A DNA stretch of 64,000 nucleotides from Thiosymbion sp942492625 (GCA_942492625.1 CALOFM010000019.1:62001-126000); one strand, 5' to 3'; shown: positions 1 through 10,174, counted from the stretch's first letter. The notes: a model not told the origin generated them from the sequence alone. Numbers and translations: made by a program.

Positions 1-845
1 GGCGCGACTAGGTCCCATCCGTCGTCCACCAGCTTCTCCAGTATCGGAAGGTTGGCATCCTTCGCGGTCTGAACCGCCTCCAGGTCACCAAGCTCCAGCT
101 TGGGCATGCCACAGCACTTCTCCTTACTTGGAATGGTGATGGGAATGCCGTTGTGCTCGAACACCTTCACCAGATCCATGCCGACGTCCGGCTCGTTCAC
201 ATTGTTGTAACAGGTGGTGAACAAGGCGACTTTCCCGGTGGTCGGGCCTAAGGCCTCGCCCTCCGACTGGCGCCCGATCCTGCTCTTGAGCTGCTTGCGC
301 AGGCTGTTGCTATGATACTCGGGGACCCGCGCGTCCGGGTGGACCCCCAGGACCAAGTCCAGCACCTTACGCCCGAGCCCGGACCTGTTGGTGGCATTCA
401 CGATGCCCGATATCACGGGTATGCCGGCAAGAGATCCGACCCCATCGGTATTGGAGAGGATCTTGTCCCGGCGCTTGGTCTTGCCCTGCTTGTACTTCAG
501 CGCCTTGGCACGGAGCATCAGATGCGGGAAATCCAGGTTCCACTCGTGGGGCGGCACATAGGGACACTTGGTCATGAAGCACAGGTCGCACAGATAGCAG
601 TGGTCGACGACCTGCCAATAATCCTCCTTGTCCACGCCGTCTACTTCCATGGTGTCAGACTCGTCCACCAGGTCGAACAAGGTGGGAAATGACTGACAAA
701 GGCTCACGCATCGCCGGCATCCGTGGCAAATCTCGTACACCCGCTCAAGCTCCTTGAACAGGTCTTCCTCGTCGTAGAACTTGGGATCGGTCCAGTCGAT
801 CGCGTGCCTTGTGGGTGCTTGGAGGCTGCCTTCGCGGGTGCTCAT
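1..845 (-). CDS. Fe-S heterodisulfide reductase/GlpC-like protein (3' end outside window)
   Basis: The reading frame starts at an ATG ending at 845 and stays open to the window edge, so about 281 N-terminal residues are visible. Two CxxCxxCxxxC clusters (CHGCRRC followed by SLC; CYLCDLC followed by MTKC) are classic ferredoxin-type 4Fe-4S ligands. A KCCGMP motif further on is the start of a CCG domain, which binds Fe-S in HdrB/GlpC proteins. These proteins pass electrons between soluble donors and quinones or disulfides. The gene sits 106 bp downstream of rubrerythrin on the same strand, so a role in peroxide or oxygen defence as an electron carrier is likely. That role is inferred from context only. 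Confidence 0.85.
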   Translation of the reverse strand, partial: MSTREGSLQAPTRHAIDWTDPKFYDEEDLFKELERVYEICHGCRRCVSLCQSFPTLFDLVDESDTMEVDGVDKEDYWQVVDHCYLCDLCFMTKCPYVPPHEWNLDFPHLMLRAKALKYKQGKTKRRDKILSNTDGVGSLAGIPVISGIVNATNRSGLGRKVLDLVLGVHPDARVPEYHSNSLRKQLKSRIGRQSEGEALGPTTGKVALFTTCYNNVNEPDVGMDLVKVFEHNGIPITIPSKEKCCGMPKLELGDLEAVQTAKDANLPILEKLVDDGWDLVA

Positions 846-888
846 GTCTGTGTTCCTGGATGCAAGAGGTTGGGAAACTTCTACAGAA

Positions 889-934
889 CGCCTCTCCCCG
901 CCTTGAGACGCCGATCGGCCGGAAGGGAGAGGCG
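889..934. other. Inverted repeat between rubrerythrin and the Fe-S gene
   Basis: A perfect 10-bp inverted repeat (CGCCTCTCCC at 889-898, GGGAGAGGCG at 925-934) encloses a 26-base loop with a smaller palindrome (CCGATCGG). No T-run follows on either strand. It may act as an mRNA processing or attenuation hairpin between the two co-oriented genes. Confidence 0.4.
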
Positions 935-951
935 CCTGAAACCGGACCGGA

Positions 952-1371
952 TCAGGCGTCCAGGTTATCCAGGGCCTTCTGGAAACGGTTGGCGTGGGAG
1001 CGCTCCGCCTTGGCCAAGGTCTCGAACCAGTCGGCGATCTCGTCGAAGCCCTCATCCCGGGCAGACTTGGCCATACCCGGGTACATGTCGGTGTACTCGT
1101 GGGTCTCGCCGGCGACGGAGGCCTTCAGGTTGTCGCCGGTGCCGCCGATGGGCAGACCGGTGGCGGGATCGCCCGAGGCCTCCAGGTACTCCAGGTGGCC
1201 GTGGGCGTGGCCGGTCTCACCCTCTGCGGTGGAGCGGAATACGGCTGCAACGTCGTTGTAGCCCTCCACGTCCGCCTTGGAGGCGAAGTAGAGATAACGG
1301 CGGTTGGCCTGGGACTCGCCTGCGAATGCGTCTTTGAGGTTCTGTTCGGTCGTGCTGCCTTTGAGATCCAT
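952..1371 (-). CDS. Rubrerythrin
   Basis: 139-residue diiron protein of the rubrerythrin family, which reduces hydrogen peroxide in the cytoplasm. The N-terminus MDLKGSTTEQNLKDAF is characteristic of short rubrerythrins, and Glu/His positions typical of the four-helix diiron bundle are present (GESQANRRY, EGETGHAHGH, AERSHANRF). The C-terminal rubredoxin domain with its CxxC pairs is absent, so this is the single-domain type and needs an external electron donor. The start at 1371 is chosen because a GGAGGG ribosome-binding site precedes it; a longer frame upstream lacks family similarity. The Fe-S protein gene just downstream is a plausible partner. Confidence 0.92.
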   Translation of the reverse strand: MDLKGSTTEQNLKDAFAGESQANRRYLYFASKADVEGYNDVAAVFRSTAEGETGHAHGHLEYLEASGDPATGLPIGGTGDNLKASVAGETHEYTDMYPGMAKSARDEGFDEIADWFETLAKAERSHANRFQKALDNLDA

Positions 1372-1587
1372 GAAGGACCCTCCGATTTGCTTGAGTTTGT
1401 GCTGATGCGCGGGCCCTGCCCTGCGCTGCCCATACAAGGTATATCTGTTACCCAAGAGATGCTAATGGGTATTGCTTATCCGCCTCATAGTCCATGCCTA
1501 TCGCACGCAGGCGCGCGACCTATTCCACCTTCGAAACAGGGGAACTACGTACACGCGTTCGCTCCGGTCCTGTAAACTTGTAACGTT

Positions 1588-2799
1588 ATGACTGAACATC
1601 AAGATTTCGCAGCGCTCCTGGACGAGCTAGAGCGCGAGCAAAAAGGCTCGCCTCAGCGCGACCTGAATGTGGGCGACAAGGTCCGCGGCAGGATTATCTC
1701 CATAACCCGCGAGCACGCGTTCGTTTCGCTCGGCGCCAAGTCCGAGGGCGCCATGGACGTCGACGCGTTGACCGACGCCGACGGCAAGCTGACGGTCGCC
1801 CTGGGAGATTCGCTCGAGGCCATCGTCATCGAGAAGGACGAGCAAACCGGGACGCTCGTGCTCGGCAGCAAGGGCGGCAGCCACCTGCACGGCAGCGCCG
1901 AGATCGAGAACGCCTACGCCAACCGACTTCCGGTGGAAGGGCTGGTGACCGGCGTCACCAAGGGGGGCGTCGAGGTACAGATCGCCGGTCAGCGCGGATT
2001 CTGCCCCGCCTCGCAGCTCGACCTGCGCTACATCGAGGACATGGAATCCTTCGTCGGTCAGCACCTGAGCTTCCGCATCACACGTTACGAAGGCGGACGG
2101 CGGGCCAACTTGGTGGTGTCCCGCCGTGCGCTGCTCGAAGAGGAGCAGCAGGCGCTGGCCGAGCAGACAAGGGCCAGGTTGAAGGTCGGCGCAGTGCTTC
2201 CAGGCACCGTCACCTCGCTAAAGGACTACGGGGCATTCGTGGACCTGGGCGGCGTCGAGGGCATGGTGCACATCAGCGAGTTGGCGTTCGGGCACGTGAA
2301 GCACCCGCAGGAGGTGCTCGGCCCCGGGCAGCAAGTGGAGGTCTCGGTACTGCGCGTCGAGAAGACGGACGACCCCAAGCACCCGGAAAAAATCGCCCTG
2401 TCCATCCGGGCACTGTCCAAGGACCCTTGGCAGGACGCCGATCGGCGCTACGCGGTCGGTGCGCGGGTCAAGGGGACGGTCACCCGGCTCCAGTCGTTCG
2501 GCGCCTTCGTCGAGCTGGAGCCCGGCGTGGACGGGCTGGCCCACATCAGCGAGCTAGGCGCCGGACGCCGCATCAGCCACCCGCAGGAGGTGCTGAACAC
2601 CGGTGACCAGGTCGAGGCGACGGTTTTGAGCGTGGAAGAAGATAAGCGACGCATCGGGCTCTCACTCGACGCAAGCCGCCTGGCACAAGCGGAAGAGACC
2701 GCGCAGGCGAACGCCTACCGGAATCCTGAGGAGCCTGCCAAAGATCTGGGAACCTTCGGCGAGCTGCTGAAGGAAAGCATGGCAAAACGAAACAGGTAG
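1588..2799 (+). CDS. S1 RNA-binding domain protein (four S1 repeats)
   Basis: 403-residue protein built of four S1 (OB-fold) domains at about residues 25-95, 110-180, 198-275 and 289-360. The last two carry the canonical core (YGAFVDLGG...GMVHISEL and FGAFVELEPG...GLAHISEL). Ribosomal protein S1 of this group has six such domains and about 555 residues, so this is a shorter S1-like paralogue. It probably binds mRNA or rRNA and modulates translation. The first two domains are the most divergent. It stands alone, divergent from rubrerythrin. Confidence 0.85.
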   Translation: MTEHQDFAALLDELEREQKGSPQRDLNVGDKVRGRIISITREHAFVSLGAKSEGAMDVDALTDADGKLTVALGDSLEAIVIEKDEQTGTLVLGSKGGSHLHGSAEIENAYANRLPVEGLVTGVTKGGVEVQIAGQRGFCPASQLDLRYIEDMESFVGQHLSFRITRYEGGRRANLVVSRRALLEEEQQALAEQTRARLKVGAVLPGTVTSLKDYGAFVDLGGVEGMVHISELAFGHVKHPQEVLGPGQQVEVSVLRVEKTDDPKHPEKIALSIRALSKDPWQDADRRYAVGARVKGTVTRLQSFGAFVELEPGVDGLAHISELGAGRRISHPQEVLNTGDQVEATVLSVEEDKRRIGLSLDASRLAQAEETAQANAYRNPEEPAKDLGTFGELLKESMAKRNR

Positions 2800-2885
2800 C
2801 TGCAGCACCCCGCGGCAAGACCACAAGCCCACCGGGCGTTTGACAGACCCGCGGGCGGTTACAGCAAACAGGGTTAGGTACGAAG

Positions 2886-3530
2886 ATGGTTATGATACGA
2901 CTAGCGTTTTTTTTACTGATCGCGGCCATTGCGGCCGGTTGCTCTAGCAACCCTCCGCGAGAGGCTTCGCCGCAAGACCAGGCAGGCACGGTTGAGTCGT
3001 CCCCCGGACAAACGCAAGAGAGCTTTGTCTCCCTTCCGGATGAGGCGGCACAGGGCGCCGAAGAGATCTCCGCTCAGCCAGGCGACGACGCCGCGGCCCA
3101 ATCGGGAACTGCCCCGAAAACCGATGGATTGACGCCAAAACAACAGTACCAGGCCCTGGCGACCCTCCCGGAAGCCGATTCCAGGGCACTAAAGTTTCAC
3201 CTGAGCTCCCAGACATTCAACTACATGGAGAACGGCGAGGTGGTGGCGAGCGGTCCGATCGCCTCGGGCAAGGCAAGCTCCCCCACCCCGACGGGTAAGT
3301 TTCGCGTCCTGAGCAAGAACAAAGACAAGGAATCTTCCAAGTACGACAATGAGGTCGGTACGCCGGCCTGGATGCCGTACTCGCTGCAGTTCTACGGCAA
3401 CTATTTCCTACACGAAGGCTATTTGCCCGGACAACCGGCTTCCCACGGCTGCATCCGCTTGGGTCACGATCATGCAAGGCTCCTGTTCGAGCGCATGAAG
3501 ATCGGCGACCCGGTAGTAGTGAGCAAGTGA
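2886..3530 (+). CDS. L,D-transpeptidase (YkuD/ErfK family) lipoprotein
   Basis: 214-residue lipoprotein. A hydrophobic N-terminus ends in AAIAAGC, a lipobox with Cys19, followed by a low-complexity linker to about residue 85. The C-terminal YkuD domain contains the catalytic SHGCIRL motif and the upstream PTPTGKFRV strand. Such enzymes form 3-3 peptidoglycan cross-links or attach proteins to peptidoglycan in the periplasm, using the motif cysteine. A second ATG at 2892 is an alternative start. The gene stands alone. Confidence 0.88.
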   Translation: MVMIRLAFFLLIAAIAAGCSSNPPREASPQDQAGTVESSPGQTQESFVSLPDEAAQGAEEISAQPGDDAAAQSGTAPKTDGLTPKQQYQALATLPEADSRALKFHLSSQTFNYMENGEVVASGPIASGKASSPTPTGKFRVLSKNKDKESSKYDNEVGTPAWMPYSLQFYGNYFLHEGYLPGQPASHGCIRLGHDHARLLFERMKIGDPVVVSK

Positions 3531-4217
3531 GGACCTGGCGTTCGAAATCGGGACCATCGCGGATGACGGGCGCCCAAAATCGGCATTGCTAGCATGTCGG
3601 GATTCGCGAAAAGACGGGATGCGCTGAAGGATTCTGAGAATCCAGGACCGCTTCTTACCTCTGAATATCGACGGCCTTCCTTCCCTTCTCCAGCATCATC
3701 GCTGGCTAAGTCGAAGAACGCACCGATGCCGACAAAGATCGGTCAAAATCCGTTGTCGTACCTCGCGCGCCAAGTGCGCCGTCGACATAAAAGCCGCCAC
3801 ACTTTTGCGCTGATACTACGTTGACGACAATAAGTCGTGATGTCACCACAGCCACCGCGGGCACGGCCAATTTCATGCCCGTAGATCCTCCTCGATATTT
3901 TGTCTTTTGGTGTGTGAGAACAGCCTGCACTTTCCGGCTCAATCTGCCAAAAACGCTATGTTGCGTTTCGAGTTCCGACCCATTTCTATCAGCTAGGTTG
4001 AGGTATTTCGAGCGCTCAGTCTCTGCAGACTTGTGAAAGTCGACAGCCTACCGAGGAACGCTGTGCGCTATTTGCTCCTAGCCGTAAGCGCATCACAGTA
4101 TGCGCTTGGGAGCCGAAGATCATGCATAAGCCCTTGCTCCAATCCGTAACCTCCATATCCCATAGCCGTTTATTCGCGGTCATTTGCGGACGAAATACAG
4201 AGAAAAGCGTACGGCAC
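3531..4217. other. 687-bp gap with a possible decayed exported protein
   Basis: No intact gene is seen. On the minus strand, 3876 to 3706 encodes 56 residues that begin like a signal peptide after a GAGGAGG ribosome-binding site and continue with GFYVDGALGARG. That string resembles the first strand of small outer-membrane beta-barrel proteins, but the frame then stops. It could be the 5' stump of a decayed barrel gene or chance. Confidence 0.25.
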
Positions 4218-5180
4218 TCACGACCCTGAAAAAGCACCCGTAAACCGCTTGACGAATTCATCGTAGCTCTCGTCCGGCAGATTGTTGATCCCCCCCGCCG
4301 CCTTGCGTCCGCCGCCCGTAGGAAACTGGCGACAAAGCTCGTCAGCGCCCTCTCCCCGGTTGATCGGTGCGCGAATACTGACGACGAATCCCTCTTCCGG
4401 CAGCCGGGTCAGGAGCGCATGAGCCCGCTGCGGTGCGGCTTGGGCCAACTCGTTTGCCAGGACGCCGCTGGCCCGGCGCGCCCAAGGCTCGCCAGGCAAC
4501 AGGTAGAGTCCGTGGCGCTCGTCGGCAAGCTCCGGCCGCACGGCCCGGGCGCGCGCCATGTCGTCGCGGAAGCCTGCGCGAAGAGTGGCAAAGGCTTCAT
4601 CCTCTCTGATGAAGTACAACGGGTCCGCGTATGGATTCAGGCGCCGGAAGAGCTCGTCCGGCGGGAAAAGCAGGTCTTCCAACTGCGCCCCGTAGCCGTT
4701 GTAGTTCAGACAGATCCCAAGCTCACGCAGGGATGCGAGCTGCCCCTCGTCGAGCTCCAGCGGCTCGGCGGCCCGCCGCGCTGCAGCATCGAAGTTGTCG
4801 CCGAAGGTTCCCACCAGGGCCCAGGCGCGGTGTCTTCCGCCGAGGAAATCGTCCACCAGCAGGCTGGTCCCCTTGTCCGGCAGGGTCTCGATGTGGACCG
4901 CGAGGCGCTCGTGGACCGGTATATCACCCGGGAAGTGATGGTCGAAGTAACGCACCGAAACGCCACGCTCCAACAGTCCCTGCAGGGCTGCCCGATTCTT
5001 GTCCAGGGAGACGTCGAGCACGGTCACCGCATCGCCAACGCGGGCCTCGACGCGCCGGAGTAAGCCGATGTCGCGCTTGACGCCGGTCACCAGCGTGGCG
5101 TCCCGCGGCTCTGCCAGGCGTAGCTGCTGCAGGGCGCAGAGACCGTCCGCGTCGCCGTTGAATACGTCGAAATAGGCCAT
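4218..5180 (-). CDS. DHH-family phosphoesterase
   Basis: 320-residue protein with the N-terminal DxD metal motif (FNGDADG, residues 7-13), a second aspartate at 56-60, the signature D80-H81-H82 (YFDHHFPG), and a C-terminal DHHA1 motif (GGGRKAAGG, about residue 290). The family includes RecJ and oligoribonuclease/c-di-nucleotide phosphodiesterases, which use Mn2+ to cleave phosphodiesters. The short DHH-DHHA1 layout points to small nucleotides or oligonucleotides, but the substrate is unknown. It is transcribed divergently from ndk. Confidence 0.8.
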   Translation of the reverse strand: MAYFDVFNGDADGLCALQQLRLAEPRDATLVTGVKRDIGLLRRVEARVGDAVTVLDVSLDKNRAALQGLLERGVSVRYFDHHFPGDIPVHERLAVHIETLPDKGTSLLVDDFLGGRHRAWALVGTFGDNFDAAARRAAEPLELDEGQLASLRELGICLNYNGYGAQLEDLLFPPDELFRRLNPYADPLYFIREDEAFATLRAGFRDDMARARAVRPELADERHGLYLLPGEPWARRASGVLANELAQAAPQRAHALLTRLPEEGFVVSIRAPINRGEGADELCRQFPTGGGRKAAGGINNLPDESYDEFVKRFTGAFSGS

Positions 5181-5470
5181 GTTTCAATCAAACCCCGTGC
5201 GTTGTCGATTCAATCGGGGGCGGATTATGGAGGCTCCCTCGGCGAACCACCAGCACGACCCCGTTACGGCCGATTGCCCCCTGGTCATGGACTTAGTACA
5301 CTTTCTGATTTTCGCAGGCAGAAAACGAATGGACGTGCCGAACTCGGAAATCATGGCCGAGGCACCCGCTTTTCCGCCTTCAGGCGATTGCCGGAGAAAC
5401 ACATACCAGTGTGCTTTGACAGAAATCGCCTTATCTCTCCACAACCAACAAGAGCTCGTCAGATACCACC

Positions 5471-5899
<429 letters not shown>

Positions 5900-5914
5900 G
5901 CTGACTCGACGACC

Positions 5915-7006
5915 ATGGAACACCTTGCGGCCAAGACCAACTTGCTCGACCTCGACCTGAAGGGATTCGAGGAGTTGGTCGTTGGTCTAGGCTTCAAGGC
6001 ATTCCATGGCCGCAACCTATTTAAATGGATCCATAAGCATGGCGTGACCGACTTCGACGCCATGACCGACCTCGCCAAGGCCCTGCGCGCTCGGCTGCGC
6101 GAGGAGACCGAGATCTGCCCACCGCGGCTGATCCATGAGCTACCGTCGGCAGACGGTACCCGAAAATGGATCATGGAGCTGGCAGACGGTCAGCGCGTGG
6201 AGACCGTCTTCATCCCCGAGGCGCGCCGCACCACCGTATGCGTATCCTCCCAGGTAGGCTGCTCCTTGAGCTGTTCCTTCTGCGCCACGGCCCAACAGGG
6301 ATTCAACCGCAATCTGTCCACCGGTGAGATCATCGGCCAGGTCTGGCAAGCGGCCCGCGCCCTCGGCGAGGCACCCAGCAATGTTGTGATGATGGGCATG
6401 GGGGAGCCGCTGGCGAACTTCGACGCGGTGGTAAAGGCGATGGCCATCATGCAGGACGACTTGGCCTACATGCTCTCCAAGTACCGCGTGACCCTGAGCA
6501 CCTCGGGCATCGTCCCCAACATCTACCGCCTGCGCGAGGTCAGCAACGTCTCCCTCGCGGTCTCTCTGCACGCCCCGGACAACGAGCTGCGCGACCGGTT
6601 GGTACCCATCAACCGCAAGTATCCGCTCGAGGAGCTGATCCCTGCCTGCAAGGCGTTCATCCAAGGCGACAAGCGGCGCCGCATCACATGGGAGTACGTC
6701 ATGATCGACGGGGTCAACGACAGCATCGCTCAGGCCAAGCGCCTGATGCGTTTACTGGAAGGCGTCCCGTCGAAACTCAACCTGATCCCCTTCAACCCCT
6801 TTCCGAACTCGGACTTCCGCACGTCTGGGCCGGAGCGGGTGGAGGCATTCCGTCAGCGAATCCTGCGCTCCGGCGTCGTCGCCATCACCCGCAAGACGCG
6901 CGGCGACGAGATCGCCGCCGCCTGCGGGCAACTCGTAGGCAGGGTCCAAGACCGCAGCCGGCGAGCCGCCCCACTGCAGGCCGATATCAAGGTAGCCACA
7001 CTATGA
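5915..7006 (+). CDS. rlmN: Dual-specificity 23S rRNA/tRNA adenine-C2 methyltransferase
   Basis: 363-residue radical-SAM enzyme that methylates C2 of A2503 in 23S rRNA and A37 in several tRNAs. The 4Fe-4S ligands are C116, C120 and C123 (CSLSCSFC). C109 and C337 match the pair of methyl-carrying cysteines of E. coli RlmN (spacing C109-C116 equals C118-C125). The GEPLANF segment and the GVNDS segment are also present. Its stop overlaps the pilW start (ATGA), so the two are translationally coupled. Confidence 0.96.
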   Translation: MEHLAAKTNLLDLDLKGFEELVVGLGFKAFHGRNLFKWIHKHGVTDFDAMTDLAKALRARLREETEICPPRLIHELPSADGTRKWIMELADGQRVETVFIPEARRTTVCVSSQVGCSLSCSFCATAQQGFNRNLSTGEIIGQVWQAARALGEAPSNVVMMGMGEPLANFDAVVKAMAIMQDDLAYMLSKYRVTLSTSGIVPNIYRLREVSNVSLAVSLHAPDNELRDRLVPINRKYPLEELIPACKAFIQGDKRRRITWEYVMIDGVNDSIAQAKRLMRLLEGVPSKLNLIPFNPFPNSDFRTSGPERVEAFRQRILRSGVVAITRKTRGDEIAAACGQLVGRVQDRSRRAAPLQADIKVATL

Positions 7007-7773
7007 GAAAGTTCCGGTCATCCCGGCTATTGCTCCTGATCTGCTCCATGGCACTGCTGTCGGCCTGCACGGGCAGCGGCGTGCGTGACGGCGACGCCAC
7101 CGGTGACCTGGGGACCGAGGCAGAGGACAGCCCCGGGGATCTATACGTCAAGCTCGCACTCGAGTACCTCAAGGAGGGGCAGACGGAAATCGCCCTGCAA
7201 AAGGTCAACAAGGCGCTGAAAGAGGACCCGGACAACTCCGGTGCCCACAGCGTAATCGCTCTGATTTATGGGCGGTTGGGCCAGGACGAGCTGGCGGAGA
7301 AGCACTTCCGCAAGGCCATCAGCCTGAAGCCCAAAGACCCTTATGTCCTCAACGCGTACGCCACCTTCCTCTGCGATAAGCGCAAGTTCGCCGAGGCCGA
7401 GGCGCAGTACAAGAAGGCGCTTGCCAACCCGCTGTACCCATCCCCGTGGGTCGCCATGACCAACCTGGGGACCTGCGCCAAGCGCAACGGCAACAGCACC
7501 AAGGCCAGGACCTATTTCGACCAGGCACTGAATGCGAGTCCGAGCTTCGGACCCGCGCTTGCCGCCATGGCCGAGCTCGACTACAGCGGAGGGAGCTACA
7601 AGTCGGCGCGGACCTATCTGGACCGTTATTTTAAGGTAGCGCGACCCACGCCCCAGGTGCTTCTTCTGGCGGTACGCGTAGAGCGCAAGCTGGGGGCGTC
7701 CAAGCGGGCACGTACATACGCCCAGATGCTGCGCAAGACCTACCCGAACTCGCGCGAAACCCGTCAACTCTAA
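7003..7773 (+). CDS. pilW: Type IV pilus biogenesis/stability lipoprotein
   Basis: 256 residues starting with a lipoprotein signal (lipobox LLSAC, Cys22), then tetratricopeptide repeats over about residues 45-250. PilW/PilF is the outer-membrane pilotin that helps PilQ secretin multimerise. The position between rlmN and rodZ is where this gene occurs in many gammaproteobacteria. The start is set by the 4-bp overlap with rlmN. No pilus genes are nearby. Confidence 0.9.
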   Translation: MRKFRSSRLLLLICSMALLSACTGSGVRDGDATGDLGTEAEDSPGDLYVKLALEYLKEGQTEIALQKVNKALKEDPDNSGAHSVIALIYGRLGQDELAEKHFRKAISLKPKDPYVLNAYATFLCDKRKFAEAEAQYKKALANPLYPSPWVAMTNLGTCAKRNGNSTKARTYFDQALNASPSFGPALAAMAELDYSGGSYKSARTYLDRYFKVARPTPQVLLLAVRVERKLGASKRARTYAQMLRKTYPNSRETRQL

Positions 7774-7777
7774 CCAA

Positions 7778-8821
7778 GTGTCGACGCTCATGAGCGCTCA
7801 CATCGCACCAGGTCCGGAAGAGAACGACACCCCGGAGATTACGGACAGCCCCGGCAGACGCCTGCGCGTGGCGCGTCAAACCCAGGGCCTGACGCTGGAA
7901 AGCATCGCTTCGGAGCTGCACCTGGGTGCGGCGATGATCGAGTCTCTCGAGCATGACGACTACGAAGCCCTGCCTGGAGAGGTATTCATCGTCGGCTACA
8001 TACGCAAGTACGCGCGTGTGCTGGGACTGAACCCGGAGCCCTTGGTGGCCGCATACCACCAAGCCGTGCCGAAGGGGACGCGGACCTGGCTGCTCCCGCG
8101 CTCTGCACCGCGCGCACAGACCCGGGCCGGAAGCGGACATCCGATCATGCGCGTCGTCAGCATCGGGGTGTTGGTCCTGCTGGCGGCACTGACGTTTACC
8201 TGGTGGCGGAGCCAACCGCCCGGCGAAGAGCTGCCCCCCGGCGATACCGCCTCGGAGCGAGAAGCGCTCCCGCCGCAGATGCCCGAGCCCGATCCGAGCG
8301 GACCTGCACCCGGTATCGCCGGAGCCGAGGTGACTGGTGCACCTGCTGCACCACCAACGTCGCCAATGCCGCCGCAAGCACAGACACCGATTCAATCCGA
8401 GGAGACCGCGACCCGGCCCGTATATGCCGCGATGGAACAGCAGCCTCGGGAGACGGATACGGCCGGGAGCGGGGCCGCCACCCGGGAAACCGAAGCGGCG
8501 CAGGCCAGCGGCGCGGACGTTACCGCGGATGCTTCGCAGGCGGACGATGAAGCAGCGCCAACCGCGGAGGCCGGAGAGATTGTAATGACCTTCGAGGGCC
8601 CCTGCTGGGTGGACGTGCGTGACAGCGAGCGCAAGAACAAGCTCTTCGGCGAGATGAAGAAAGGCGACCGCCATGTCTTGGAAGGCAAGCCACCTTTCTC
8701 GGTCATCCTCGGCAACGCAGCCGCAGTCAAGATTACCGTTGGCGGCGCCGCGTTCGATCTGAGCACCATATCCCAAGGCAATGTGGCCCGCTTTATCCTG
8801 AATCCGAACGAATCGCCCTGA
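7778..8821 (+). CDS. rodZ: Cytoskeletal cell-shape protein RodZ
   Basis: 347 residues with an N-terminal helix-turn-helix of the Xre type (about 26-90: GRRLRVARQTQGLTLESIA), one transmembrane helix (about 124-143), a long Pro/Ala/Glu-rich periplasmic linker, and a C-terminal DUF4115 domain (about 265-345). RodZ links MreB to the elongation machinery. The GTG start at 7778 lies 4 bp after pilW; an ATG at 7790 is an alternative. In E. coli ispG follows rodZ, but here hisS follows directly. Confidence 0.93.
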   Translation: MSTLMSAHIAPGPEENDTPEITDSPGRRLRVARQTQGLTLESIASELHLGAAMIESLEHDDYEALPGEVFIVGYIRKYARVLGLNPEPLVAAYHQAVPKGTRTWLLPRSAPRAQTRAGSGHPIMRVVSIGVLVLLAALTFTWWRSQPPGEELPPGDTASEREALPPQMPEPDPSGPAPGIAGAEVTGAPAAPPTSPMPPQAQTPIQSEETATRPVYAAMEQQPRETDTAGSGAATRETEAAQASGADVTADASQADDEAAPTAEAGEIVMTFEGPCWVDVRDSERKNKLFGEMKKGDRHVLEGKPPFSVILGNAAAVKITVGGAAFDLSTISQGNVARFILNPNESP

Positions 8822-8862
8822 CCATTGCACGGCACCGCCACCCTCCTGGACGAAAGGACCCA

Positions 8863-10125
8863 ATGGCACAAAACATCAAAGCGATTCGGGGGATGCACGA
8901 TATCCTCCCGGAACGGGTTTCCCTCTGGCAAACACTGGAAGACGGCGCCCGCCAGGTGTTGGACGCCTACGGTTACCGGGAGATCCGCACCCCCTTGGTC
9001 GAGATGACGGAGCTGTTCAAGCGCTCCATCGGCGAGGTGACCGACATCGTCGAGAAGGAGATGTACAGCTTCGCGGATCGCAACGGGGACAGCCTCAGCC
9101 TGCGCCCGGAAGGGACCGCCAGCTGCGTACGCGCCGCCATCGAGCACGGCCTGCTCGCCCAGCCCCAGCGCATCTGGTACCGGGGCCCCATGTTCCGGCA
9201 CGAACGGCCACAGAAGGGCCGCTATCGCCAGTTTCATCAAGTCGGCGTCGAGGTCTTCGGGCTGGCCGGACCGGACATAGATCAGGAAGTCGTGCTTCTG
9301 ACCAAGCGCCTGTGGCACAGGCTCGGGCTCGGCGGCCTGAGGCTGGAGGTCAACAGCCTGGGAGAAGGCGAAGAGCGTGCGGCTTACCGCCGCGACCTGG
9401 TGACCTATCTGGAGGCCAACCTGGACCGTCTGGACGAGGACAGCCGACGGCGTTTGCAGACCAACCCCTTGAGGGTGCTCGACTCCAAGACCCCGGACAT
9501 GCAGGAGATCATCGCCGGCGCACCGCGCATCATCGATCACCTGGGGGACGAGTCACAGGAGCACTTCGAGCGTTTCTGCGCCGGTCTCGACGACGCCGGC
9601 ATCGCCTACGACATCAATCCGCGTCTGGTGCGCGGGCTCGACTATTACAACCGGACCGTCTTCGAATGGATAGCCGATAACCTGGGCGCCCAGGGCACCG
9701 TGTGCGCCGGGGGGCGGTACGACGGACTGGTTGCCCAGTTGGGTGGACAGGCCACCCCGGCGGTCGGATTCGCCATGGGATTGGAGCGTCTCATCTCCCT
9801 GATGGAGGCCCGCTCGCCGGCTACGAGCTCGAGCCTGGACGCTTATCTGGTGGCCGTCGGAGACCGTCCGCGGGCCAAGGCCCTGTCCCTGGCGGAGAAG
9901 CTGCGCGATGCGGCACCGGGGCTGCATCTGGTGTGCCATTGCGGCGGCGGCAGCTTCAAGAGCCAGTTCAAGAAGGCTGACCGCAGCGGGGCCCGTTTCG
10001 CCCTGGTGCTGGGTGAAGGCGAGCTGGAGCGCGGCGTCGTCGGCGTCAAGCCCCTGCGCGAGGAAGGCGCGCAGCAAGAGGTCGCACTGGACCGATTGCC
10101 CGAGTTTTTCGCCGCAAAGCCCTGA
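8863..10125 (+). CDS. hisS: Histidyl-tRNA synthetase
   Basis: 420-residue class II synthetase. Motif 2 (RHERPQKGRYRQFHQ), the histidine-specific RGLDYY and the CAGGRYDGL motif are present, followed by the C-terminal anticodon-binding domain (about 325-420). It charges tRNA-His; a tRNA-His gene lies in this window at 58.9 kb. The length matches E. coli HisRS (424). It is followed at 49 bp by yfgM. Confidence 0.97.
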   Translation: MAQNIKAIRGMHDILPERVSLWQTLEDGARQVLDAYGYREIRTPLVEMTELFKRSIGEVTDIVEKEMYSFADRNGDSLSLRPEGTASCVRAAIEHGLLAQPQRIWYRGPMFRHERPQKGRYRQFHQVGVEVFGLAGPDIDQEVVLLTKRLWHRLGLGGLRLEVNSLGEGEERAAYRRDLVTYLEANLDRLDEDSRRRLQTNPLRVLDSKTPDMQEIIAGAPRIIDHLGDESQEHFERFCAGLDDAGIAYDINPRLVRGLDYYNRTVFEWIADNLGAQGTVCAGGRYDGLVAQLGGQATPAVGFAMGLERLISLMEARSPATSSSLDAYLVAVGDRPRAKALSLAEKLRDAAPGLHLVCHCGGGSFKSQFKKADRSGARFALVLGEGELERGVVGVKPLREEGAQQEVALDRLPEFFAAKP

Positions 10126-10174
10126 GCTCGGCAAAGCAACAAGACGAAAGAAAGCAAACCTGTTGGAGAAAGCT

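Noticed and set aside
5416..5444. Promoter for ndk with TTGACA at 5416
   Set aside because: The -35 is perfect, but no acceptable -10 lies at 16-18 bp spacing.
7631..9540. Long minus-strand frames across rodZ and hisS
   Set aside because: Shadows of strongly coding plus-strand genes; no start site or domain.
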